A DNA stretch of 64,000 bases from CAVWZH01 sp963765285 (GTDB lineage Bacteria > Acidobacteriota > Terriglobia > Terriglobales > Acidobacteriaceae), in assembly GCA_963765285.1 (NCBI GenBank), contig CAVXVR010000006.1:62001-126000 (forward strand), written 5' to 3'. The notes beneath the pieces were generated by a model, which did not search any database, was not told where the DNA came from, and saw only the letters and a list, made by a program, of their open reading frames with translations. The translations under genes and the position numbers were made by a program. Below, in pieces: positions 36,115 to 44,433 of this stretch (position 1 is the stretch's first letter; every line of letters starts with the position of its first letter).

Positions 36115-36557
36115 TGTCGGCTGATAATTGTGTTGAGTAAGAGGACCTAAAACCCTTTAAACTAACACCTTACCAAATACGTGTCAACGGAGATTGCGGG
36201 CTTCTCAAGGGCGGACTTTCCCCAGCCGCACGCTACCCCGGATTCTCTTCGGCTACGAAAATTATCTCTTTCTGATCGACCACGCGCACCCCGAAAACGA
36301 TGCTTGACTTCTGGCCGGGGCGGTCTAACATACAGATATCACCTCCGATCCAATTCAGGATCGAGTGGGCCGATAGCCAAGGAAAGTCACCGCTTCTTGG
36401 TTGCCGGCCCATTTTAATTGCTGTGGAAACCGCTGGAACCACAGTAGTCCCAACGCCCTTTTTGACTCGGACTTGTAGCTGAAGCTGTTTATCGGCAACG
36501 TATGTAATCGGACTTGAATGCTCTTCCGCTATGATGAACCGTCACCGGTGACACAAA
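36115..36557. other. Intergenic region between ATP synthase and multiheme cytochrome
   Basis: This 443-base divergent gap should contain promoters for both directions. On the minus strand a frame stays open from 36551 to 36233 (about 106 codons, ending VVDQKEIIFVAEENPG) but has no ATG or TTG; its first usable start is GTG 36442. I do not recognise the peptide, so I do not call a gene. A small palindrome (TCACCGGTGA) sits just before the cytochrome start. Confidence 0.4.
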
Positions 36558-38729
36558 ATGGGATGGCTCACGCGCCGGACCTGGCTTTCAGGCTTGAGAG
36601 TGATGCTGGCGCTCTTTGTTCTATACGAACTTCCGTACAGTCACGCCCAAACCAAGTCCACACCTGACCCCGACACTGAGTGTCTTGCCTGTCACTCGCA
36701 GACTGACCTGAAATCCGAAAAAGGAAGCAGTGTTTTCGTCGATCCCGCCAAGCACAAAACCAGCGTGCACGGCGATCTGAGTTGCACCACTTGCCACACC
36801 GACATCAAAGAGTTTCCGCATCCAGCGAAAATTGCGCAGGTGAATTGCGCTTCGTGTCACGCCGAACCTTCAACCGATGTACCCAAGAGCATCCACTCCG
36901 CGCCCGGTTCTGAGGCCTGCGCGGGTTGCCACGGCGCGGCGCATTATGTGGAGCCTGCCGCCAAAATCGTACCCGAACGTTGCGCCCAATGCCATGCGGA
37001 CCAAGTCAAAGAGTTCCGTTCCAGCGTACATGGACGGGCCGCAAAAAATGGCGATTCGACCGGTCCTACCTGCTCGTCGTGCCATGGCACGGTGCATAAG
37101 ATCCTTTCTGCGCAAGACCCTCTTTCGCCGGTCGCGAAGAAGAACCTCCCAGATACTTGTGGTTCGTGCCACTCCAATCCGGATTTTCTGGCGCACCACC
37201 ATATTCCTTTTGCCCACCCGGTGGAAGCTTACAAACTCAGCGTTCATGGGCGCGCCGTGAATGCCGGAAACGACAAGGCGGCAAGCTGTTCTGATTGTCA
37301 CGGCAGCCATGCCATTTTCGCGGCGCGCGATTCGCGCTCCAAGATCAATCATTGGAATGTGCCCAACACCTGCGGCACCTGCCACGCAGAAATCAAAAAG
37401 GTTTATGGCCAGAGCGTGCATGGGCAGGGAGTAGCGCAACACATCCGCGACGCACCGGTTTGCACCGACTGCCACGGTGAGCACAACATTCTGGGCCCGG
37501 CCGACGCAGGATCACTGGTCAATCCAGCACGGGTTTCAATCACGACTTGCGGCCGCTGTCATGGAGACGAGCGGCTGAACGCGCGTTATAACCTGCCCAC
37601 CGACCGAGTGCCGACGTTTGCTGACAGCTATCACGGTCTCGAGTCGCGGGCCGGAGGACAAACGGTGGCGAACTGCGCCTCCTGCCACGGCGTGCATAAT
37701 ATTTTCCCTTCCGACGATCCGCGCTCCACGGTGAACGCCACGAACCTTGCCCAGACGTGCGGTAAATGCCATCGGGGTGCCGGCAGTACCTTCGCCATCG
37801 GCACGGTCCACGTAATGGCCGAATCGCGCAACGAACATCCGGTGGTGAAGTGGATCCGCCGCTTCTATTGGGTGGTGATTCCCTTCGCCATCATCTTCAT
37901 GTTCGTGCACCATTTCCTGGATTTCCTCCGCAAAGCGATCAACCGGGCGAAGCAAGTCGGACGTGGCGGCGAAATCGAGCGAATGAACCTGCATTTCCGC
38001 ATCGCCCACTGGCTGATCGTCTTAAGCTTTCCCGTCCTTGTAATTACGGGCTTCGCCTTGAAATTCCCGGACGCCTGGTGGGCCCGGCCTCTGCTGATGT
38101 GGGAAGGCCATTTCGCCGTTCGCGGCCTGCTGCATCGAGTGGCCGCGGTTCTCTTGCTGGGCGCAATGGCATATCACATCCTTCATTTGATGCTGGTGCG
38201 TCGCGACCGGGCGATTCTGAACCAGGCGATTCCGCGCCCCCGCGATTTGCGCGACCTGCGCGACATGTTTCTCTATAACCTGGGGATTCTTGAGCGCCGG
38301 CCAACCTTCGGCCCGCTCAGCTATATCGAGAAGATTGAATACCTCGCCTTCGTGTGGGGGACGGTCATCATGACGGTGACCGGATTCACCCTCTGGTTCA
38401 ACAATCTCGCGCTGCGCTATTTTCCCAAATGGGTGACCGACGCCGCGACGGTGCTGCATTACTACGAAGCGATTCTTGCGACGCTCTCCATTCTGATCTG
38501 GCACTTCTACACCGTGGTATTTGACCCTGATGTCTACGTGATGGACCGCACCTGGATCACCGGGAAAGTTCCGGTAGAGCATCTCCGCCATACGCGACCG
38601 GCCTATCTTGCAATGCTGGCCAGGGAATCGAAGGAACCAGCAAAAGAAAAAGAGTCTGGAGAGAAGGAACCGACTGGGGCAAAAGAAGAGACCCCTCCGG
38701 ATCAGGAGCCTCCGGAAGCGAAGTCCTGA
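36558..38729 (+). CDS. Multiheme cytochrome c fused to a membrane cytochrome b
   Basis: This 723-residue protein has an export signal (about 10-32), then about 400 residues with 13 CxxCH heme-binding motifs (from CLACH near residue 40 to CGKCH near residue 410), many followed by GxH or similar. Around residue 430 a membrane domain begins, with about five helices and paired histidines (HHFLDF, RIAHWLIVLSF, EGHFAVRGLLHRVAA, AYHILHL, LIWHFYTVVFD), typical of the di-heme cytochrome b of formate dehydrogenases and hydrogenases. A Glu/Lys/Pro tail ends it. Quinol oxidation coupled to a periplasmic heme wire is the likely role; the electron acceptor is unknown. It stands alone, divergent from the ATP synthase genes. 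Confidence 0.88.
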   Translation: MGWLTRRTWLSGLRVMLALFVLYELPYSHAQTKSTPDPDTECLACHSQTDLKSEKGSSVFVDPAKHKTSVHGDLSCTTCHTDIKEFPHPAKIAQVNCASCHAEPSTDVPKSIHSAPGSEACAGCHGAAHYVEPAAKIVPERCAQCHADQVKEFRSSVHGRAAKNGDSTGPTCSSCHGTVHKILSAQDPLSPVAKKNLPDTCGSCHSNPDFLAHHHIPFAHPVEAYKLSVHGRAVNAGNDKAASCSDCHGSHAIFAARDSRSKINHWNVPNTCGTCHAEIKKVYGQSVHGQGVAQHIRDAPVCTDCHGEHNILGPADAGSLVNPARVSITTCGRCHGDERLNARYNLPTDRVPTFADSYHGLESRAGGQTVANCASCHGVHNIFPSDDPRSTVNATNLAQTCGKCHRGAGSTFAIGTVHVMAESRNEHPVVKWIRRFYWVVIPFAIIFMFVHHFLDFLRKAINRAKQVGRGGEIERMNLHFRIAHWLIVLSFPVLVITGFALKFPDAWWARPLLMWEGHFAVRGLLHRVAAVLLLGAMAYHILHLMLVRRDRAILNQAIPRPRDLRDLRDMFLYNLGILERRPTFGPLSYIEKIEYLAFVWGTVIMTVTGFTLWFNNLALRYFPKWVTDAATVLHYYEAILATLSILIWHFYTVVFDPDVYVMDRTWITGKVPVEHLRHTRPAYLAMLARESKEPAKEKESGEKEPTGAKEETPPDQEPPEAKS

Positions 38730-38747
38730 GTTGAAGTCTCCTGACAT

Positions 38748-40172
38748 TTATGATTGATTGACCACCCACTCCCTCACTCGTCTCACCACCGACGCCGGCG
38801 CTTCGGCTTCCAGTTCGACCAACCCATCCTGATATTGCCGCGAGTAAATCCGTGCCCGCGCCTCCAGCATCGCCAGCGCTTTGCCTTCTTTTTGCGGTAC
38901 GCGCAGCCGCACCCGGCTCACGGGATCCTCCGCCAGCATTTCATCGATGCGATCGCTTAGCGTGGTCAGCCCGATTCCCTTGGCCGCCGAAATGTAAACC
39001 GTTTTCGAATTGTCCCGCAAAGCATCGCGCCGCGCCGGCGGCAAAAGGTCTATTTTGTTCATCACCAGCAGCCGGGGCTTGCTCTCGACTTCCAGTTCCT
39101 TCAGGACTTTTTCCACCTGCGCATCCTGCTCCGCCGAAAGCGCGCTGCTGGCGTCGGAAACATGCAGGATCAACGAAGCCCGCTGCACTTCTTCTAGAGT
39201 CGCGCGAAAGGCCGAGACCAGCGTATGCGGCAGATTGCGGATGAACCCGACCGTGTCCGAGAGCAGCACTTTGCGGCGCGAAGGGAGGGTCAGCGCTCGA
39301 ATCGTCGGGTCGAGCGTGGCAAACATTTTGGGCGACTCAAGCACGGCCGCCCGCGTCAGAGCATTGAACAGCGTCGACTTCCCTGCGTTGGTGTAGCCCA
39401 CCAGCGCTACCGTGGCCACCGGCACGGCCTCCCGCCGCTGCCGCTGCTGTGCCCGCACGCGCCTCACGTTTTCGATCTGCTCCTTCACATGCCGGATGCG
39501 CCGGTAAATCTTGCGCCGGTCGGTCTCGAGCTGAGTTTCCCCCGGACCGCGGGTGCCAATTCCGCCGCCCAGTTGCGACATCTCGATACCGCGCCCGCCC
39601 AGCCGGGGGAGCAGATATTCCAGTTGCGCCAATTCCACCTGCAACTGCCCTTCACGAGTGCGCGCATGCCGGGCAAAAATGTCGAGGATGAGCTGCGTCC
39701 GGTCGATCACGCGCGTGTTGACCACCGCCTCGATATTCCGTTGCTGCGAGGCGGTCAGATCGTGATCGAAGACGAGAAGATCCGCGGAAACCGATGCCGC
39801 CGCTCCCGCGATTTCCTCCAGCTTGCCGCGCCCGATCAGCGTTGCCGGATCGGGCCGAGGGCGGCGCTGCAAAAATTCGCCCGCGATTTCCGCGCCCGCG
39901 CTCATGGCCAGAGAGCGCAATTCCTCCAGCGATTCTTCAGCGCTGAAGTCCGGAACATTCGGCGGCTGGGAAGGAGTGGCCAGCTTGCTGGCGCTGTCCC
40001 GTGCCGCCACTGCGCCAGCGGGAAGAAGTCCCTTTGCCGAGCGGGGTCCTCGCGCCCGCGTACGATATTCAACGCCCACCAGGAAGGCCCGTTCTTTGTT
40101 TGCTTCCTTCGTGGGTTGCGAAGCCGCCTCGCGGCCTGCGAGTCTGGGATTTCGGGATTGGGTGCGGCTCAA
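38748..40172 (-). CDS. hflX: Ribosome-associated GTPase HflX
   Basis: HflX splits stalled or hibernating ribosomes. The 474-residue protein has the HflX N-terminal domain (DPATLIGRGKLEEI, then VFDHDLTASQQRNIE), a linker helix ending GGGIGTRGPGETQLE, and the G domain with G1 GYTNAGKSTLFN, G3 DTVGFIRNLP, G4 MNKID and G5 SAAKG. The only in-frame initiator upstream of the conserved region is TTG 40172, without a clear ribosome binding site, so the first 30-40 residues are uncertain. It lies downstream of hfq, the classical pairing. Confidence 0.95.
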   Translation of the reverse strand: MSRTQSRNPRLAGREAASQPTKEANKERAFLVGVEYRTRARGPRSAKGLLPAGAVAARDSASKLATPSQPPNVPDFSAEESLEELRSLAMSAGAEIAGEFLQRRPRPDPATLIGRGKLEEIAGAAASVSADLLVFDHDLTASQQRNIEAVVNTRVIDRTQLILDIFARHARTREGQLQVELAQLEYLLPRLGGRGIEMSQLGGGIGTRGPGETQLETDRRKIYRRIRHVKEQIENVRRVRAQQRQRREAVPVATVALVGYTNAGKSTLFNALTRAAVLESPKMFATLDPTIRALTLPSRRKVLLSDTVGFIRNLPHTLVSAFRATLEEVQRASLILHVSDASSALSAEQDAQVEKVLKELEVESKPRLLVMNKIDLLPPARRDALRDNSKTVYISAAKGIGLTTLSDRIDEMLAEDPVSRVRLRVPQKEGKALAMLEARARIYSRQYQDGLVELEAEAPASVVRRVREWVVNQS

Positions 40173-40250
40173 GGGATGGACTTCTCGGATCGAATGTTAG
40201 TCAGCGGTGCGCGAGGCCGCCCTGCGACAATACAACGGCCACCAAGCCGC

Positions 40251-40565
40251 CTAGTCTCCGGTGCCGGATGCCCGGGGTTCCGCAACTGGCACAGGTTCAG
40301 GGGCGGCGGTGCTCGTTCCGGCCACTACCGTCGGCCGATCCCCGTGTCCGTGCGCCACGCGCCCCATGGCCACGGTGGAAATAGCGTGCTTGAAGATCAA
40401 CTGCTCCTGATTGTTGGTCTCGAGCACCACCGAGTACTTGTCAAAGGAGCGAATGCGTCCCGTCAGCTTGACGCCGCTCAAAAGATAAATCGTAATGTTG
40501 CTCCGCTCTTTGCGGGCGGTATTGAGGAAGGAATCCTGTATGTTCTGCGCCGGCTTGTTTTCCAT
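40251..40565 (-). CDS. hfq: RNA chaperone Hfq
   Basis: Hfq is a ring-shaped Sm-like protein that pairs small RNAs with mRNAs. The 104-residue product starts at ATG 40565 with AGGAG upstream. It has the Sm1 region (NIQDSFLNTARKERSNITIYLLSGVKLTGRI in part), the Sm2 core IFKHAISTV, and an Ala/Pro/Glu-rich C-terminal tail of about 30 residues. An in-frame start 14 codons upstream (40607) is less likely. Its stop is about 80 bases before hflX. Confidence 0.95.
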   Translation of the reverse strand: MENKPAQNIQDSFLNTARKERSNITIYLLSGVKLTGRIRSFDKYSVVLETNNQEQLIFKHAISTVAMGRVAHGHGDRPTVVAGTSTAAPEPVPVAEPRASGTGD

Positions 40566-40882
40566 CGCCGATCTCCTTGCGTCCTGAACTGCACGGTTCT
40601 CTTCCACATCTTGGGGCCAACTGCGCTGCCACAGTCAACTCCGTACAATACGGGGTTACCGGACACTTTTCAAGCCATGCCTGGCTCCAGAGCCTTTCTG
40701 CTACGGTTGACATAACTGCAACGAAATGCAACTATTTGTGCGCTCCGAGATCACCCGGGCGTGTTGTGCGCTATCTCATGACCGTCGTATGAGTTGCGTG
40801 TCTCTGCTGTCTAAGATGGCGCGAGCATCCTGCCCTTCCAGAATAAAGAAACTTGCAATTTGCTGTTGCTGGAGGAAAGTCA
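40566..40882. other. Intergenic region between hfq and the PuuD-like gene
   Basis: Divergent promoter region of 317 bases. No ORF, repeat or structured RNA was recognised. A GGAGG ribosome binding site for the rightward gene is at 40871. Confidence 0.4.
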
Positions 40883-41620
40883 ATGCACCAGCTCATGATT
40901 GCCATGGCCGCTACGCTTTTGGTTATGCCCACTCACACCGGTACCGAGGCACTCGCTTTCCTCTTGCGTTGGGTACACTTTATCGCGGGAATTACCTGGA
41001 TCGGGCTGCTCTACTTCTTCAATCTGGTGAACGTTCCCTTCATGAAGCAAGTCGACGCCGGGATGAAGCCCAAAATATTCCAGTACATGACCATGCCCAC
41101 GCTGCAACTGTTCCGCTGGAGCTCGCTGCTGACGGTGTTTGTAGGGTTCTGGTATTGGACGCAAATCTACGTCGCCGCGGACGCCACGCGTATGGGAGTA
41201 AGTCAGCTAAGCACGATTGGGTTGTTTCTGCTGGTTTGGATCGGAGCCTGGGCCATCCTCTTCTTGGCAATCAGGAAAATGGCTCCCAGCGGCTACGTAT
41301 TAGGAATAATCACAACTGTGGTGGTTATAGCAGCGGCCTGGCTGTTTGTTCACTACACGCCCGTCGGGCAGGACGATAACCATGTGCTCTCGATTGGAAT
41401 CGGCGGTGGCTTTGGATTCGTAATGCTGTTCAATGTCTGGGGCATCATCTGGCCCAATAACAAGAAAATCATTCGGGGCACGCTGGCAGGCACCCCGCCG
41501 GCCAATGCAGCCGTATTGGCCCGACAGGCCTTCCTCGCGTCGCGGACCAACCTTTTCCTTTCTGTGCCGTTGCTGTTTTTCATGGCGGCTAGTTCTCATT
41601 ACACGATGTTTGGGAACTAG
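40883..41620 (+). CDS. Urate hydroxylase PuuD-like membrane protein
   Basis: This 245-residue protein has about six to seven transmembrane helices and resembles the N-terminal membrane part of PuuD-type urate hydroxylases: LLRWVHFIAGITWIGLLYFFN at the start and WGIIWPNNKKII near the end. Known PuuD proteins carry an additional C-terminal cytochrome c domain, absent here. The heme or quinone role is therefore uncertain. ATG 40883 has GGAGG seven bases upstream. No purine catabolism gene is nearby, so urate as substrate is doubtful. Confidence 0.7.
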   Translation: MHQLMIAMAATLLVMPTHTGTEALAFLLRWVHFIAGITWIGLLYFFNLVNVPFMKQVDAGMKPKIFQYMTMPTLQLFRWSSLLTVFVGFWYWTQIYVAADATRMGVSQLSTIGLFLLVWIGAWAILFLAIRKMAPSGYVLGIITTVVVIAAAWLFVHYTPVGQDDNHVLSIGIGGGFGFVMLFNVWGIIWPNNKKIIRGTLAGTPPANAAVLARQAFLASRTNLFLSVPLLFFMAASSHYTMFGN

Positions 41621-41815
41621 GGGGCGGTCCGAGGATCGAGGGATAGTCCGAGCGGCGAACGGCCCAGGGCAGCTTCTCATTCGGGGTTTGGAGGACCGCG
41701 GCCCCTCGTTTTCGGCATTGCCAACGCGTCCGGGCCGGAATACCATAGAAAACTTCGAAGCGGCCGCGACTTTTTCACCCGCCAGGTTGCGGCTCTGGCC
41801 CGCAGGGAGGTATCG

Positions 41816-43642
41816 ATGTCCTGCAATCCTTGCTCTTCCCGTGTAGCACTTTTTGTGTTTCTGATAATGTTCGGTCTGAACCCCACTGTTTTTGCGCAGA
41901 AGGGGGGGGGGGAGCCGCTGGCAGGAGCAGCGCCTCCGTACCCACGGCCATCCCTGATTTCAGCCGCGTCCCCGATCCTGATAGTCAGATCGGTGTTCGC
42001 TTTCAGGCCTATGACAAAAAACCGTTGACGTTTACCAGCAGACCGACATACGTTCTAGTGCCCGTCGTGGTCACCGACAAAGACGGAAAGCCGGTCACGG
42101 GCCTCAAGAAGGAGGATTTCCACGTTCAGGAAAATGGCAAAGATCAAGCCGTGGCAAGCGTGGACGAGATTAAGCCCAGCGCGACGCCCATTTCCGCTCC
42201 TGCTGCACACGGCAACGAGATTACAAATCAGCCCTCAGGTGATGCCAGCCCACGCCGCCTGGTGATCATTGCCCTCGACATGGTGAACACCGCGCTCGAA
42301 GACCAACCCCGGGCCCGCCGCGGCATGATCACTTACCTTTCCGACAACATCCAGCCTGATGCCCTTTATGAGCTGGTGGCGGTTGAGAACAATGGTCTGC
42401 GTGTTCTGCACGACTACACGCAAGATACCGCCAGCCTGATCGCAATCCTCAAGGGTGTCCGCAACAAATTTCCCACCGTGAATGAAGATGCCGGAGTCAT
42501 TCAACGCGCGGGAAATACCGACCCCGGCCGCACTGCCAACACCGCCTCTCCGATCGACCCGGAAATGGGAGCGCCCATCATCCTTCCAACCCTGCAAGCG
42601 GAGCAGTTAGTTGCCGCCTTCCTCAACCAGTCGGAGATAAACCGGATGCAAGCTGCCCAGGCGAACGCAGCCACCAGCACGCTGGCGGCGCTGCAACAAA
42701 TCGCCGAGCGTTCCAGCGGCATTCCCGGGCGCAAGTCGCTGATCTGGATCACTGGCAGCTTCCCGTTCTCTATAGACCCGGGGAGCGCCTCGGTTAGCGA
42801 GGGAACCGCATTTGCAATCTATCAGCACACCATGCGTATGCTGGAAGCCCAGATGATCTCCGTTTACCCGGTGGACGCGCGGGGCCTGATGACGGCACAG
42901 TTTGACGCCACTACCCACATCCTCGCCCGTCAATTGCAAACCCAGGCCGCTGGTATGCTGCAGGATCAATCCAACCGGCTCATCGATACCTTGAATACCA
43001 TGCGCGCTTTTGCCGACATGACCGGCGGCCACGCGTACATCAATACCAATGACACCAGCGGCGCAATCCGCGATGCCGCCCAGGATGGCTCTGACTACTA
43101 CATGCTGAGCTATCCCGTGGACAAGAGCGACCGGCGGCAAGGATGGCGGAAAATTACGGTAAAGGTGGGCGATTACCATATCCGGGCGCGCCACGGATAT
43201 TTCCTTACCGAAACCACGATCGATCCCAAGGCTTCCGCGAGCTACGACATCGACAATGCGCTCAAGTCGCCCTTCGCCTATTCCGGGCTGCCGCTCCGGG
43301 TCGTGCTTGAACCGCCAGTATCCACAGGGCGACAAGCGCAAGGTGACCTTTGCCATGACGATGCCGCCAAAAACCGCAAGCGTCGACAACACCGACAACA
43401 ACCACCTGCACGTGGATATCGCTTATGCGGTTTGGAGCGCCAGCGGGCAGGACGCCGCTCACAAGGGAACGAGCTACAACCTGAACCTCAATCCGGCACA
43501 ACTGCAGATGATCGATAGCAAGGGTCTGGGTTACGGAGATACCTTCGAATTGCCGCCCGGAGCCTATCGCTTGTGCGTGGTGGTTCGCGACAACCTCACG
43601 GGGCAGATTGGCAGCGTGCAGACGCCGCTGGAGTTGAAGTAG
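41816..43642 (+). CDS. VWFA-related secreted protein, two frameshifts
   Basis: ATG 41816 (GGGAGG upstream) starts a signal peptide ending VFAQKGGG. The mature protein is one frame over, beginning after an 11-G tract at 41902. It matches the VWFA-related acidobacterial family: TYVLVPVVVTDKDGKPV and LKKEDFHVQENGK, then a von Willebrand A-like domain with VIIALDMVNT and GRKSLIWITGSFP, ending with a beta-rich C-terminal domain. A second shift near 43300-43325 moves the last 110 residues into another frame (QGDKRKVTFAM to QTPLELK). The two shifts cancel, giving about 608 residues. It is either decayed, phase-variable at the G tract, or mis-sequenced. Confidence 0.75.
41902..41912 (+). repeat. Homopolymer of 11 G within a coding region
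   Basis: An uninterrupted run of 11 G follows the signal peptide of the VWFA-related protein. With 9 or 12 G the signal peptide would be in frame with the mature domain; with 11 it is not. Confidence 0.85.
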
Positions 43643-43669
43643 AACCCGGTCGGAATGTCTGGCGGAGCG

Positions 43670-44159
43670 CTATTGGGGTTCCGAAGCTTGCGCTTCGGAG
43701 ACCGCACCCTTTTCGCTGACCCACTGCCATGCCCGCCGCTCTTTCTCATTCAGGCTGAAGCGCGCCTCTCCGTAGTTGGCCAAGCGGTTGAGCACCGTGG
43801 TCACGGACGCCAGGGGATCTTTGTGGCGCGCCAGCAACTCAGGATTTCTCAGCCGGATCTGGCGGCAGACCTCCTGGGCGGTCAGCGGGCGGTCGGCTTC
43901 CATCAATACAATCCGGCAGGTCTTGGTAAAACCAGTCTGGCGCTCTTGTGGCCGGCGATCTACTCAACTCCATCAGCTCAGGACCAACCGTGTCCTCGCC
44001 GAAAACATTGGCCAGGCCAACAATGGTCTGCCGAATCGTGCCAATGCGTTTGACGATCTCCGCCCGCTGCTTCAGCAGGGTTTCAAGTTCGGCCTGCACC
44101 TGCACGATCACCTGCTCAACGTGAGTTTCACTTCCCAGCCGCGCCGCTAATTCCGCCAC
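43670..44159 (-). CDS. Winged-helix regulator-like protein, one frameshift
   Basis: GTG 44159 (GGAGGGG upstream) starts an alpha-helical coiled-coil region (VEQVIVQVQAELETLLKQRAEIV). The C-terminal part in another frame is a winged helix: TGFTKTCRIVLMEADRPLTA, then EVCRQIRLRNPELL and ASVTTVLNRLANYGEA. The shift lies around 43955-43970; total length is about 162 residues. Its place beside VWFA and TonB genes and its layout (coiled coil plus wHTH) match, as I recall, a conserved acidobacterial family. Targets are unknown. Confidence 0.65.
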
Positions 44160-44380
44160 AACCCCTCCCCAGGGCCGGTCCGCGGGTCACCCCACGAAGA
44201 CACGGCCTCACTACATGTTTCCTGTCTATTGTGTGCCCGCGAACGCAATCCGGATGTGTACCAGGGGACGGGCGCAGTTGCCGTGGGGTGTGAATGCACT
44301 CGCTTTGCAGTGATCTTGTCAGCCGGCGAGGTTGCCGTGCTGCGGAGATTACACGAGGGGGAGATGAAACGCGGAGAATG

Positions 44381-44413
44381 CAAAAAATAAGGAGGGCCTT
44401 AGGCCCTCCTTGG
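44381..44413 (-). terminator. Rho-independent terminator of the TonB receptor gene
   Basis: On the minus strand AAGGAGGGCC pairs with GGCCCTCCTT around a TTAA loop and is followed by ATTTTTTG. It lies 20 bases beyond the receptor stop codon at 44434, so it is a clear intrinsic terminator. Confidence 0.85.
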
Positions 44414-44433
44414 TTGAAGCAGATCGAACCGTG

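Noticed and set aside
36233..36551. Minus-strand frame in the gap before the multiheme cytochrome
   Set aside because: It has no ATG or TTG, only an internal GTG without a ribosome binding site, and no recognisable motif.
39225..40715. Open frame of 496 codons on the plus strand
   Set aside because: It is antisense to hflX and hfq, both clearly coding on the minus strand.
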